In this document: positions 46,754 to 56,152 of the stretch, piece after piece
Layout of the letters: each line of letters begins with the position of its first letter
How positions within the stretch are numbered: the first letter of the stretch is position 1
Source of the DNA: Oscillatoria princeps RMCB-10
GTDB taxonomy: Bacteria; Cyanobacteriota; Cyanobacteriia; Cyanobacteriales; Oscillatoriaceae
NCBI GenBank assembly: GCA_019359235.1
Contig: JAHHHT010000022.1
Location: forward strand, 1 to 64,000
Reading direction: 5' to 3'
DNA: 64,000 nt
The notes under the pieces: model-generated
Told to the model about the DNA's origin: nothing
What the model saw: the letters and a program-made list of their open reading frames with translations, nothing else
Databases searched by the model: none
Program-made: the position numbers and the translations under genes

Positions 46754-47209
46754 CTAGTCGAAATTGTAGTTATAAGCCGGCTCGCTTCCCGAGCGAGGGA
46801 CAATCGCCCACGTCAAGCCCGAGAAGGTATCCGGCATTTCCAAGCGAAAGATCCAGTTCTCGTCAACGGTCTCCCCGTCCTCAGGAAGAAATCGATACTC
46901 CGGATCGAGCAAGTGAGCCTCGGAACCGGGCTGGTTCATGCGCTCGCGAAGAAACTCAGCGATAGCGGCGACATCCGCGTCCTCAGCTAGCTCATAGGCT
47001 CCGGGATCGTTCTGAACCAAGCCAACCAGACTGTCAATCCTGTCCCCATATTCAAGAACGCTCTTAATCGCACTGCGCAGAGCCTCCGCAAAGCTCACAG
47101 AGCCACCCAGAGCGGTTTGGTCAGCCACGTGCTGGGAGTCCGCCACAACCGTCAGCTCCGGAACCCCAAGCTCATCCTTTACCTTCTGAATATCCGCCTC
47201 TAAAGACAT
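46754..47209 (-). CDS. Hypothetical protein
   Basis: 151 residues, acidic, soluble. It opens MSLEADIQKVKDELGVPELTVV and includes SFAEALRSAIKSVLEYGDRIDSLV and AEFLRERMNQPG. A G-rich ribosome binding site (AGGGGGGGG) sits four bases before the ATG. No family recognised and no motif that hints at an enzyme. Confidence 0.7.
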   Translation of the reverse strand: MSLEADIQKVKDELGVPELTVVADSQHVADQTALGGSVSFAEALRSAIKSVLEYGDRIDSLVGLVQNDPGAYELAEDADVAAIAEFLRERMNQPGSEAHLLDPEYRFLPEDGETVDENWIFRLEMPDTFSGLTWAIVPRSGSEPAYNYNFD

Positions 47210-47355
47210 ATTTCCCCCCCCTCAACATTTTGTATAGCAGTAACCATTTAGGTTAGGACGTAGGACAGGCGTCTCGCCTGTCCCTGTCCCTACTGGAAAG
47301 TGAGATGCCCTGTCCTAAACTGGTGCTGCTATAAAACCCGCCGGCGTGCTATTTC

Positions 47356-47829
47356 TCAGGAGATATCGCCCTTCTTCTTCTTCTTAGATCGCCCCTTCTC
47401 CTGGGGAAAAATCCGCTTAAAGCCCTCCGCACTTTCATTCATCTCATTCAACATTCTCTCGCTTTCCTGATAATATTCGCGCCGCTCAGATTCCGAACTA
47501 AAACCGATTCTTTCTTGCTCCAGGGCCAGCTCATCCAATTTCTCCTCATAAACCTCAGTAAATTCATCGGCCCTCTCAGCCATAACTTCACCGTACATTC
47601 TCAGCTCCTCAGGCGTCATGCAGTCAAATGCCTTCTGGTGAGCCTCCGTTGCCTCATCGAACCTTTGGAGCAGCCACAGGGCAAAAAAACGCCCCATCCA
47701 GGCGCTATATTTCTTGGGTTTTTCTGCTAATATTCTGTCAGACAAATCCAGTAACTCCTGACCCCGCTGCTGCTTTATTAACTCCAGCATTTTCTCCTCG
47801 AACCAGAGGCTGGAATAGTCTTCGCGCAT
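47356..47829 (-). CDS. Hypothetical helical protein with basic tail
   Basis: 157 residues. The first ~75 residues look TPR-like (ELLDLSDRILAEKPKKYSAWMGRFFALWLLQRFDEATEAHQKAF), the middle is an acidic coiled helix (YEEKLDELALEQERIG), and the end is lysine-rich (KGRSKKKKKGD). It may be a helical adaptor protein. It lies 146 bp downstream of nothing obviously related and is transcribed toward the hypothetical at 46754. Confidence 0.65.
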   Translation of the reverse strand: MREDYSSLWFEEKMLELIKQQRGQELLDLSDRILAEKPKKYSAWMGRFFALWLLQRFDEATEAHQKAFDCMTPEELRMYGEVMAERADEFTEVYEEKLDELALEQERIGFSSESERREYYQESERMLNEMNESAEGFKRIFPQEKGRSKKKKKGDIS

Positions 47830-48051
47830 AGCTTGTCATCTCCCACAATCTTTGCAACTGCCATCTTAAATCAAGATAGCTCAAATTGTCCGAAAATTTT
47901 ACAAAATCTTCCCGCCGGCTCCCTAAGGGGGGCGGTGCGGGCAAAACGCCTCAAGAAGCGGGCGCAGACAAATCAGCGGCTGTTCCGCGAGAGAAACCAG
48001 GTTGCTTTCCCCGCGCCGGTACACTAGATATAAAAAGAGAACCCAGCCGCT

Positions 48052-49575
48052 ATGAAACCCATCTGGCATTCCCTCATCGCCCTCAGCCTAGTGCTGCTGC
48101 AGCCAGCTCCCCAGATTCTAGCAGAACCGGCAGCCACACCGCCGGCTCCTGCCGGTGCGCCGGCACAACCCACCCCAGAAACCGAGGCGCTAACCGATTC
48201 CCAGCAAAAACTCGCCGAAGCCGACAAACTCTATCTAGCGGGAGATGTCGCCGCAGCCGAGAAACTGTACCGGCAAGTCAAACCCCCCTTTCCCCAAGAG
48301 TCACAGCTTGGCGTTACAGACAAACTCCCAGAGCCCCTCTCAGATCCAGAGCAACTCTCACCCGCCGGAAAAGTCTACTGGCGGGAAGCCCAAGCCGGCT
48401 GGGAGATGGGGCTAGCAACCCGAATCCTCATCCCGCTGAAAATGCTAGTCGAGCGCCATCCCGAATTCATTCCCGGACAGCTGCTGTACGCCCGAGCTGT
48501 CGAACAGTATAACGGAGAGGACACTGCCCTGAGCGTCCTGGAGCGAGCGACGGCGATGTTTCCCAACCACCCGGATTTGCTCAAAGCCAGAATTGAGGGA
48601 CTTGGCAACCGCCAGCAGTGGCTGGAAGCCTCCGTGGCGGCTAGGCAATTTGCCCTGCTCAACCCCGAACACCCGCAAGCGGCTGAATTTACCGAGCTAG
48701 CAGAGCAAAACCTGGAACGCTTTCGCTCGCAGTTGCGGAAGAAAATAACCGGAAACGCCATTGCCGGTGGCATCACCGGCGTTTTAGGCTTCGCCCTCAC
48801 CGGCAGTCCCCTGGGAGCCTTTTCCGCAGTTCAAACCGCCGCCTTGCTCATGCAAGGGGAAACCGCCTTAGGAGAGCGAGTGGCTGCTTCCGCAAAGCGC
48901 CAGCTCAAACTCGTAGAAGATGAAGCCGTCACCGGCTATGTCAAAGACCTCGGCGACAAACTAGCCTTCCTCAGCGGTCGAAAGTTTGAGTACGAATTCT
49001 ATGTCGTCCTCGACGAAGAGTTGAACGCCTTTGCCCTACCCGGAGGCAAAGTGTTCGTCAATGCAGGAGCAATCTCGCACACCGACTCAGAAGCCGAACT
49101 CGCCGGCTTGCTCAGCCACGAATTAGCCCATGCCGTTCTTTCCCACGCCTTCCAGCAGCTCACCGAAGGAAACTTGCTCGCCAACCTCACACAATACATC
49201 CCCTTTGGCGGACCCCTCACCGATTTAGTCATGCTCGACTACAGCCGAGATCAAGAGCGTCAGGCGGATGTGCTGGGCACTCGCATGCTCGTAGCTGGCG
49301 GCTACGCGGCAGACGGCTTGCACAACTTGATGGTAGCGCTCAAAGAGCAAAAAGGAGGCGGAAACTCTTTCGAGAGCTTCTTCTCAACTCACCCCGCCAC
49401 AAACGAGCGGATTAGCTACCTGCAAAAACTGATTCAGCGCAGCGGCTACAACCGCTACGCCTACGAAGGAATAACCAAACACGCCCAAGTGCAAGCGCGA
49501 GTGAAACAGCTCCTCGCTGAACACAAAAAAGACAAAGAAAAAGACAAAGACGATGAATCCGAACAGCCGCAATAG
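48052..49575 (+). CDS. M48-family metalloprotease with TPR-like N-terminus
   Basis: 507 residues. A signal peptide (MKPIWHSLIALSLVLLQPAPQILA) opens it; residues about 65-230 contain TPR-like helices (KLYLAGDVAAAEKLYRQV, ALSVLERATAMFPNHPDLLKARIEG). The M48 zinc protease follows: LLSHELAHAVLSHAFQ with HELAH at 356-360 and the third ligand region DQERQADVLGTRM. It ends with a charged tail (DKEKDKDDESEQ). Such proteins (BepA/YfgC-like) survey envelope proteins in the periplasm. Start ATG at 48052. Confidence 0.9.
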   Translation: MKPIWHSLIALSLVLLQPAPQILAEPAATPPAPAGAPAQPTPETEALTDSQQKLAEADKLYLAGDVAAAEKLYRQVKPPFPQESQLGVTDKLPEPLSDPEQLSPAGKVYWREAQAGWEMGLATRILIPLKMLVERHPEFIPGQLLYARAVEQYNGEDTALSVLERATAMFPNHPDLLKARIEGLGNRQQWLEASVAARQFALLNPEHPQAAEFTELAEQNLERFRSQLRKKITGNAIAGGITGVLGFALTGSPLGAFSAVQTAALLMQGETALGERVAASAKRQLKLVEDEAVTGYVKDLGDKLAFLSGRKFEYEFYVVLDEELNAFALPGGKVFVNAGAISHTDSEAELAGLLSHELAHAVLSHAFQQLTEGNLLANLTQYIPFGGPLTDLVMLDYSRDQERQADVLGTRMLVAGGYAADGLHNLMVALKEQKGGGNSFESFFSTHPATNERISYLQKLIQRSGYNRYAYEGITKHAQVQARVKQLLAEHKKDKEKDKDDESEQPQ

Positions 49576-49767
49576 AAAAAACCCCCGGCGTGGCAAAGTA
49601 GAAGAATGATTCAAACTTTTTCCCTCATGGGAAACCCCCCTCTTGCCTCCCCCTCCCCGCTGGCGGGGAAGGTGGGGCCCCCTCTGGGGATAAGGGGCTG
49701 GGGTTGGGGGGTGGGGTTCATCCCAGCTCCTCATCTGCGTTCACCGGCGGTTAAGATTACAAAACAG

Positions 49768-50463
49768 TCAAACCGATTCGCCAGCAGGTTCGAGCCGGTG
49801 GCGCTCAATCACCTGACAGCACTCAGCCACCGGCAGCCGCTGCGCCATAGCCGCCACCAGAGCTTCGTAAGCCGGCTGGTGGGATTCAATCAAAGTCCGC
49901 GCCTGCAGACAAGCCCAGCGCTCCTTCAGCGCAGCCTGTTCCGGACGCCGCAACTGCGCCATAACCGCTCTGAGTTTCTGCCGGTCTTCCGTCCCGCCCC
50001 CCGATCGGCCATACACGAAGTTTTCAGCCGCAATTCCTGCCATCCACACAGTGCAGTAGCGTTCTAGCATTTGTGATGACAGCACGCCACTCTGGAGCTG
50101 TCCGGCTAATTCCTCATCTTCAAAGCGGACGCCCCCCTGAGCGGATTGCCCCTGGCGGAAAGCTTCCCAGGCGTTGAGAGCGTAGCCGGTGACGCTAATT
50201 CCCAGCAAATGCGCCACCAAAAAGTGGCCCGCTTCGTGGCGGAGAACCCGCTCGCGGCGCTCCGGGGAGGCACCCTCAAGCCAGTCCATCAGGAGAGTGC
50301 CTGCGCCCGCCGAGCTGAGACTGTCCAGGGTTGCCAGTCCCAAAATCACAAAAGTGGCGATTGCCGGCACTGCCGGTGGCAGATTAAACAGGGGTCCGAG
50401 CAGGCTAGAAGCCGTCAGGGCAAAAATTGTAATTGCAATCAGATTTATCGCAGTTTGACTCAT
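49768..50463 (-). CDS. M41 (FtsH-type) peptidase domain without ATPase
   Basis: 231 residues. Two hydrophobic segments at the N-terminus (AINLIAITIFALTASSLLG, AVPAIATFVILGLATLD), then RHEAGHFLVAHLLG with the HEAGH zinc motif typical of FtsH M41 proteases. The C-terminal part has the acidic and tyrosine pattern of the M41 helical domain (YCTVWMAGIAAENFVYG, GTEDRQKLRAVMAQL). The AAA ATPase of FtsH is absent, so unfolding must come from another subunit or not be needed. Similar stand-alone M41 proteins occur in cyanobacteria and plastids. Confidence 0.82.
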   Translation of the reverse strand: MSQTAINLIAITIFALTASSLLGPLFNLPPAVPAIATFVILGLATLDSLSSAGAGTLLMDWLEGASPERRERVLRHEAGHFLVAHLLGISVTGYALNAWEAFRQGQSAQGGVRFEDEELAGQLQSGVLSSQMLERYCTVWMAGIAAENFVYGRSGGGTEDRQKLRAVMAQLRRPEQAALKERWACLQARTLIESHQPAYEALVAAMAQRLPVAECCQVIERHRLEPAGESV

Positions 50464-50488
50464 TATTTGTTAGCTTTTATTTGTATAT

Positions 50489-50523
50489 AGTAGGGTGCGT
50501 TGCTGGGAGCAACGCACCCTACT
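50489..50523. repeat. Perfect 15-bp palindrome between minus-strand genes
   Basis: Arms AGTAGGGTGCGTTGC and GCAACGCACCCTACT with loop TGGGA. It belongs to the GGTGCGTT...AACGCACC family found at 6526, 39181, 40797 and 41345. It follows the stop of the VanY-like gene and precedes the M41 gene; no T-run is present. Confidence 0.85.
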
Positions 50524-50540
50524 GGGGAGCGAAGAAAAAA

Positions 50541-51341
50541 CTATTTCTTGCCGCGAGCTTTGTAAAAGGTTTCTAAGCTGTTGATGTCGCCGACAAAGCG
50601 CCAGTGCCAGGATTCGTAACTGACGCCTTGGGCATTGTCTTTCGGGAAGGAAATCTCAAAGCTGTAGCGCGCGGCATTGGCTTGCAGCCACTTGAAAGCA
50701 GCGGTATATTCAAAATCCGGGCTGACATTAGCCGCCGGCACATTGCCATCCCCGATATCCACCGCATAGCCGGTGTGGTGTTCGCTGTAGCCCGGAGGGG
50801 CGCTGACTTCCGCCCGCTTGGTGGCGGTTTGCCCCCGTTCCGCCTTAACATCAAAAAACAAGTGCTGCTGGTCATCGACGCTGCGAAATGCGGAAAGCGG
50901 CACCAAGCTGACGCCATCTGCAGCCGCCGCAGCTTCCATAGCTTGAAAGGCTTCAGCGGCTGCTCTGCGCATCCTAATGCTGCCATCCGCCGAGACGGGT
51001 GCCAGTTCCGAGGTGGGCGCTTCCTCATACTGAAAGTGTCCCAAGAGTGTGTTTGCGTCGCTGGGAGTGGCTGCAGCCGTTTGCGGCTCAGCCGGCTCGG
51101 CGGTGGCGGGGGGGACATCTTCCACTGGGCGAGACGCCACAGAGCGGGTTTCTACCAAAGCAAACCCCAAACCGGCAAACAGCGCCAGCGCCACCAATCC
51201 CAGTCCCGCAAGCAGCAAGAGCTGTTTAGGCCCCAGCAGCTGGGAGCTTGACTGAGGAGTGTCCCGGAAAGCGACAGGAATGTCGTCCACCGCCGGTGCG
51301 GGGATTTGCGAGAGTTTTTCAGACGAATCAACCTTGTTCAC
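50541..51341 (-). CDS. VanY-type D-Ala-D-Ala carboxypeptidase-like protein
   Basis: 266 residues. An N-terminal tail of ~40 residues precedes one membrane segment (LLLLAGLGLVALALFAGLGFALV), a Pro/Ala linker follows and the periplasmic domain carries LSAFRS, SEHHTGYAVDIGD (zinc ligands His and Asp) and ESWHWRFVG (His), the LAS-type signature of VanY/DacB peptidases. It would trim peptidoglycan stem peptides. The GTG at 51341 is chosen because AGGAG lies 8 bases upstream; a GTG at 51350 overlaps that site. Confidence 0.9.
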   Translation of the reverse strand: MNKVDSSEKLSQIPAPAVDDIPVAFRDTPQSSSQLLGPKQLLLLAGLGLVALALFAGLGFALVETRSVASRPVEDVPPATAEPAEPQTAAATPSDANTLLGHFQYEEAPTSELAPVSADGSIRMRRAAAEAFQAMEAAAAADGVSLVPLSAFRSVDDQQHLFFDVKAERGQTATKRAEVSAPPGYSEHHTGYAVDIGDGNVPAANVSPDFEYTAAFKWLQANAARYSFEISFPKDNAQGVSYESWHWRFVGDINSLETFYKARGKK

Positions 51342-51648
51342 GGGAGCCACTCCTGCACGTCATCCAACACACAATATTACAGATTGTATCTGCAGACAGA
51401 TTTATCAACACGAACGGTTCCATCCCAGATCGTTGCTGGATAATTACTTCACCGGCACTCGCATCCAGTCCCGACAAACGGCACCGGCACTCCCAACCGG
51501 ACTGGGTTGAGGGCAGCCGGGGCATATTTTATTGATGAGTAAATCCTCCCGCTGGCGCGCTTTCAATCGCCCGCCCGCTTCACGCGCCCAGAGCCGGTTA
51601 ATGTCAAATGGTAAACCACTGCCGACCGTTCAGTCAACCGCGCACAGT

Positions 51649-52569
51649 ATGGGAATTGAACTGCTGAACCTCTATCTCAAGCTTGCCGGTGGAGTCGTCC
51701 TGGGACTGGTTCTCGGCTGGACACTGCCGCCAAGCGCTCCCGCCTATCTGGGACAGTTTCTCTTCTGGGTGGGGGTGCCTGCCGGCATCGTGGCATTTCT
51801 GCGCGATGCGGACTTGTCTGGGTCGATTTGGATTGCGCCGGTGGCGGCGTGGGCGGCAATTTTGCTGGGGGCGGGGCTCGCTTGGGCGTGGCTGAAGCTA
51901 GAAGGCAAAGCAAAGTCCTGGAGTTTGGCGAGCCAGGGCAGTTTTTTGCTGGCGTCAATGGTGGGAAACACCGGCTACCTGGGCTATCCCGTCACACTCG
52001 CCCTGGTGGGAGACAAATATTTCGCATGGGCGCTGTTCTATGACATGCTGGGAACTCTGCTGGGAGCCTATGGGTTGGGAGTGGCCCTGGCGGCTCGCTT
52101 TGGCACCGGCACCGGCAGTCGCTGGCAGCTAGCTCTGGCAGTGCTGCAAAATCCCGCGCTCTGGAGCTTCGGGTTTGGCTTGGCTTTCCGGGACCTCCCC
52201 CTGCCGGTGCGGGCAGAACAGGGCTTGCGGGGGTTTGCCTGGGCAACACTCGCCCTCTCCCTGGTGCTGATTGGCATGCGGCTGTCGCAGCTGTCTTCCT
52301 GGGGCAGCCTGCGACCGGCATGCCTGAGTCTGGGAATTAAAATGCTGCTGGTGCCTTTAATTTTGGGAGCCGGTTTGCCGCTGGTGGGCGTCACCGGCTC
52401 GGCGCGGCTGGTGCTCGCCCTGCAAATGGCCATGCCGCCGGCCTTTGCCACCCTGGTGCTGGCAGAAGTCTACAATCTCGACCGCGATTTGGCTGTCACC
52501 GCTTTGGCGGTTGGCTGTGCCGGTTTCTTGCTCGCCTTGCCGGTGTGGCTGTGGCTGTTTGGCATTTAG
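51649..52569 (+). CDS. AEC-family transporter
   Basis: 306 residues, about ten hydrophobic segments. SMVGNTGYLGYPVTLALVG and the closing MAMPPAFATLVLAEVYN are typical of the auxin efflux carrier (Mem_trans) family, whose bacterial members move malate, malonate or unknown anions. The start at 51649 (MGIELLNLYLKLAGGV) begins straight with the first helix; the frame is open to 51532 with ATGs at 51532 and 51601, but that part has the make-up of non-coding DNA. Confidence 0.83.
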   Translation: MGIELLNLYLKLAGGVVLGLVLGWTLPPSAPAYLGQFLFWVGVPAGIVAFLRDADLSGSIWIAPVAAWAAILLGAGLAWAWLKLEGKAKSWSLASQGSFLLASMVGNTGYLGYPVTLALVGDKYFAWALFYDMLGTLLGAYGLGVALAARFGTGTGSRWQLALAVLQNPALWSFGFGLAFRDLPLPVRAEQGLRGFAWATLALSLVLIGMRLSQLSSWGSLRPACLSLGIKMLLVPLILGAGLPLVGVTGSARLVLALQMAMPPAFATLVLAEVYNLDRDLAVTALAVGCAGFLLALPVWLWLFGI

Positions 52570-52669
52570 TGTCCAATCCCGCATCTGGCTAAAGGTTCTA
52601 ATTTTAACCGCAGATGGACGCTGATGAACGCAGATAAATGCCGCTGTTATCTGCGTTTAGGTTTATATT

Positions 52670-53224
52670 TCAGCGGTTTGAATACATTGGGGGTAGGGGT
52701 GATAATTGCACATGAGTGGGAGAATTTGCCGCGAGTTCAGCTGGGCTGATTTGCTCGTAGCGCTCAAAGGGCTGGTGAATCCAGGGGCTGTCAGGGAGGT
52801 AATCCCCACAGTAATCCGGCGTCACGCAGGAGCAGGCTTTGTGCCAAAGCACAGCAGTGCGGATTTCCTCAATATCAGCACCGTGGTGGCTCTTCAGCCA
52901 GCTGGCGGTTTGCTGCAAGGAGATGCCAGAATCTACCAAGTCATCGACTAAGAGGACGTGACTGCCTAGCTTGCTGGCGGTCATTGTCAGGTAGTTCGAG
53001 AACTTGACAGCGCCTCGCACTTGACCGCCGGCACCCCCGTAAGAGGAGACCGCTAAAATTGCCAGCGGCTGCCGGTAAATCCGGGAGAGGATATCGCCAA
53101 CCCGCAGCCCCCCTCTGGCAATGCAGACAATTTGGTTGAACTGCCAGCCGGACTGGTAAATTTTGGCAGCTAATTGCTCAATTTTTTGGTGGTACTCCGA
53201 CCAAGAAATATAAAGGTCGCGCAT
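52670..53224 (-). CDS. Phosphoribosyltransferase family protein
   Basis: 184 residues. The PRPP-binding motif VLLVDDLVDSGISLQQT is clear, with the upstream IVCIARGGLRVGDILSR and SSYGGA elements of xanthine/hypoxanthine-type transferases. It would join a purine base to PRPP in salvage, although some relatives have other substrates. The C-terminus is Pro/Ser-rich. Monocistronic, convergent with the AEC transporter gene. Confidence 0.87.
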   Translation of the reverse strand: MRDLYISWSEYHQKIEQLAAKIYQSGWQFNQIVCIARGGLRVGDILSRIYRQPLAILAVSSYGGAGGQVRGAVKFSNYLTMTASKLGSHVLLVDDLVDSGISLQQTASWLKSHHGADIEEIRTAVLWHKACSCVTPDYCGDYLPDSPWIHQPFERYEQISPAELAANSPTHVQLSPLPPMYSNR

Positions 53225-53482
53225 AGTTGGGAGAAGTCAGGAGAGATTAAGCTTCTCTCTATGATAAAAGCAGAACACCCACTGATACACTCTTAAAATA
53301 TTCTTACAGCCGGCTGCTCGCACCGGCATGTTATAGCTGTGACCGCCCCGCTGTTCAGGAAAGCAGATTGCCCGCTCTCCAGTCTGGGCCATTCATCCGC
53401 CCCTGTGAGGGCCGGTTGAATCAAAGCAGACCGGCAGAAATCTGGCGCGAACCCTCCCCTCAAGCGTCCGAGCCACACTATA

Positions 53483-53641
53483 TTAAGGCAAGTTGCTACT
53501 TACCAGTGAGTCAGGCGAGATCCCCCCCTAGCCCCCCCTTAAAAAGGGGGGGAATTCTCAAAGCCCCCCTTTTTAAGGGGGGTTTGGGGGGATCTGGATG
53601 CTTAGACTTATAGGTAGCAACTTGAGTTATCTTAAGGCAAG
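53483..53641. mobile_element. MITE-like element B (AAGTTGCTAC ends)
   Basis: Terminal inverted repeats AAGTTGCTAC (53490-53499) and GTAGCAACTT (53614-53623). Inside are GATCCCCCC, two CCCCTTAAAAAGGGG-type palindromes and GGGGGGATC; the inverse order matches element A at 17131-17275. TTAAGGC flanks the element (53483-53489 and 53632-53638). The rest of 53225-53768 has a CCCG-TTCGCG-CGGG hairpin with a T-run near 53700-53720 and no gene. Confidence 0.78.
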
Positions 53642-53768
53642 GAGAGCCCACCTCGCCCCGGAGCCGGCAGAATCAATTCTGCCCAGACACTGGTCAAGCC
53701 CGTTCGCGCGGGATAATATTTTTTTATGATTAACCCCAGTTGCGTCTGCACACCCCCCATTCAAAGTA

Positions 53769-55259
53769 ATGACTGACACTCACTCTTCTACCCCACCCCC
53801 CGCCCCACCGGCAAGCGAAAAGCTGAGTTTATTGACAAAACTGGCCTACGGCGCTGGAGATTTGGGCTCCGCTATCACTGCGAACATTCTGATTTTTTAC
53901 CTGTCGCCCTTCCTCACCGATGTCGCCGGTTTAGCGCCAGGGTTAGCCGGCTTGACGCAGCTGGTGGGCAAATTTTGGGATGCCGTCAATGACCCGATTG
54001 TCGGGGTGCTCAGCGATCGCACCAAGAGTGGCTGGGGACGCCGCTATCCCTGGATGATATTTGGCGCGATTCCGTTTGGGATTTTCTTCTTTTTGCAATG
54101 GGTAGTGCCCTTCCCCAGTACGAATCAGTGGGGGCTGTTCTGGTATTATACCGCTATCTCAATTCTTTTTAACGCTTTCTACACCGTCGTCAATTTACCC
54201 TACACCGCCCTCACCCCCGAACTGACTCAAGACTACGACGAACGCACTAGCCTCAACAGCTTTCGGTTTACCTTCTCGATTGGGGGCAGCATCCTGTCGG
54301 CGGTTGTTTTCGGAATCATAACTTCTTTGATTCCTGATGAGCGCAACCAGTATTTAGTGGTGGGAATTGTCTGTGCGGTTCTCTCCGTAGTGCCCTTGTA
54401 TTTGTGCGTGTGGGGCACCCGCGCCCGCGTGGCGGCGGTGGCGCAGCAACACCCAGAGGAGGAGGTTCCTGTCTCCATGCCGGTGTTGGAACAGCTGCGG
54501 GTTGCTTTCAGCAACCGGGCTTTCTTGTTTGTCGTGGGAATTTACCTGTGCTCTTGGCTGGCGGTTCAGCTCACCGCCGCTATTATACCTTACTTTGTGC
54601 GCAGCTGGATGCGCCCGAGCGAGAACCCGCAGCAGATCCGTCAAATGATTGTGTTTGTCATCCTGGCAGTACAGGTAACCGCCATGAGCATGCTGTTTGT
54701 CTGGAGCTACCTCAGCAAGCGGTTTGGCAAAAAAGCTGTTTATTTTATGGGCATGTCTCTGTGGATTATCGCTCAAGCCGGCCTGTTTTTCCTGCAGCCC
54801 GGTCAAGTGGTACTGATGTATGTCCTGGCGGTGATGGCGGGGTTTGGTGTCTCGACTGCTTATCTGATTCCTTGGTCGATGCTTCCCGATGTGATTGAGC
54901 TGGATGAACTCAACACGGGGCAGCGCCGCGAAGGCATTTTTTACAGTTTTATTGTTTTCTTGCAAAAGGTTTGTTTGGGGATTGCGGTGTTTTTGGTGCT
55001 GCAAAGGTTGGAGCTGGCTGGGTATGTTCAGCCCACCCCAGAAATCGCCCTGCCGGTGCAGCCGGATGCTGTGCTTTTGGCAATTCGCGTTTCTATAGGG
55101 CCTTTGCCCACTCTGGCTTTGATTGCCGGTATGGTGCTGGCTTATTTCTATCCGCTCACGCGCGAGGTGCACGCTGAAATTTTGCTGAAGCTTCAAGAGC
55201 GCCGGTTGCGGGAGGGTTTGATCAACCGCCAAGACGCCAAGGACGCCAAGGAGGAATAA
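53769..55259 (+). CDS. GPH-family (MelB-like) sugar:cation symporter
   Basis: 496 residues, 12 hydrophobic segments. It opens LLTKLAYGAGDLGSAITANILIFYLSPF and has the family loop DAVNDPIVGVLSDRTKSGWGRRYPWM, typical of glycoside-pentoside-hexuronide:cation symporters of the MFS. Further marks are LPYTALTPELTQDYDERTSLNSFR and GFGVSTAYLIPWSMLPDVIELDE. The last residues (NRQDAKDAKEE) come from a CGCCAAGACGCCAAGGA-type dispersed repeat that supplies the stop codon. Substrate unknown. Start ATG 53769. Confidence 0.92.
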   Translation: MTDTHSSTPPPAPPASEKLSLLTKLAYGAGDLGSAITANILIFYLSPFLTDVAGLAPGLAGLTQLVGKFWDAVNDPIVGVLSDRTKSGWGRRYPWMIFGAIPFGIFFFLQWVVPFPSTNQWGLFWYYTAISILFNAFYTVVNLPYTALTPELTQDYDERTSLNSFRFTFSIGGSILSAVVFGIITSLIPDERNQYLVVGIVCAVLSVVPLYLCVWGTRARVAAVAQQHPEEEVPVSMPVLEQLRVAFSNRAFLFVVGIYLCSWLAVQLTAAIIPYFVRSWMRPSENPQQIRQMIVFVILAVQVTAMSMLFVWSYLSKRFGKKAVYFMGMSLWIIAQAGLFFLQPGQVVLMYVLAVMAGFGVSTAYLIPWSMLPDVIELDELNTGQRREGIFYSFIVFLQKVCLGIAVFLVLQRLELAGYVQPTPEIALPVQPDAVLLAIRVSIGPLPTLALIAGMVLAYFYPLTREVHAEILLKLQERRLREGLINRQDAKDAKEE

Positions 55260-55361
55260 TATCCAGTTGAGATAGCTAGTAGTTTTCCCTCTAGCTGAAA
55301 ATGCTTTACTGTCCTTTCTTCAATCCAAAATCCAAAATCCGAAATCCAAAATTGAGACATT

Positions 55362-55961
55362 ATGAGTGAGGTTGAAAGTCCGAATTTCTGGGAAGCGCGC
55401 TATCAGGAAGGTGCGGCGCGCTGGGATATTGGCCAGCCGGCACCTGCTTTTGTTAAGTTTTTGAACTCGCCTGGGGCTCCTGTTGATGGGCGGGTGGCGG
55501 TTTTGGGCTGCGGGCGCGGTTACGAGGCGCTGCTGTTCGCCTCTCGCGGGTTTGAGGTGGTGGGATTTGACTTCGCCCCTTCCGCTATCGCCGCCGCCTC
55601 CCGTCTCGCCCAAGCTGCCGGCATCTCCGCCCGGTTCCTCCAGCGGGACATTTTCGATTTGGTTGATGAATTTACCGGATATTTTGATTTTGTGGTGGAG
55701 CATACCTGCTTCTGTGCTATCTCGCAGGATAAACGCCAAGAGTATGTCCGTCTAGTTAATTCTATATTGACTCCGGGCGGGGAACTGATTGGCCTGTTTT
55801 TCACCCACTCGCGGGCCGGGGGGCCACCTTTTGGCGTCACGCCGGCAGAAATCGAAAAGTATTTTGCCGGAGATTTCGACATAATCTCCCTAGCGCCGCC
55901 GGCGGAGTCCGTGCCGGCACGTCAGGGCGAGGAGCATTTCGCTCTCTTCCGCCGCAAGTAG
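55362..55961 (+). CDS. TPMT-family methyltransferase
   Basis: 199 residues. It starts NFWEARYQEGAARWDIGQPAPAF, the classic opening of thiopurine S-methyltransferase-like enzymes. The SAM site is VAVLGCGRGYEALLFASRGFEVVGFDFAPSA, then IFDLVDEFTGYFDFVVEHTCFCAI and a final EEHFALFRRK. It transfers a methyl group from SAM to an unidentified small thiol, selenium or halide acceptor. AAATCC-type short tandem repeats lie directly upstream (55323-55355). Confidence 0.9.
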   Translation: MSEVESPNFWEARYQEGAARWDIGQPAPAFVKFLNSPGAPVDGRVAVLGCGRGYEALLFASRGFEVVGFDFAPSAIAAASRLAQAAGISARFLQRDIFDLVDEFTGYFDFVVEHTCFCAISQDKRQEYVRLVNSILTPGGELIGLFFTHSRAGGPPFGVTPAEIEKYFAGDFDIISLAPPAESVPARQGEEHFALFRRK

Positions 55962-56152
55962 GGGTGAGGTGCGCACCGGCGCACCCCTCCCACTCCAAGC
56001 AACCTCACCATTTATCCGCTTGAATCAATATTTTTCTCTCCCTCTCTTGGCGTCCTTGGCGCTCTGCACTGCGGGCAGCCGCTTCGCGTCTGTGGCGGTT
56101 CAATTAAACTCCACTATAATGTAACAGAATGTAAACTTTTGTAAAGAAGCCG

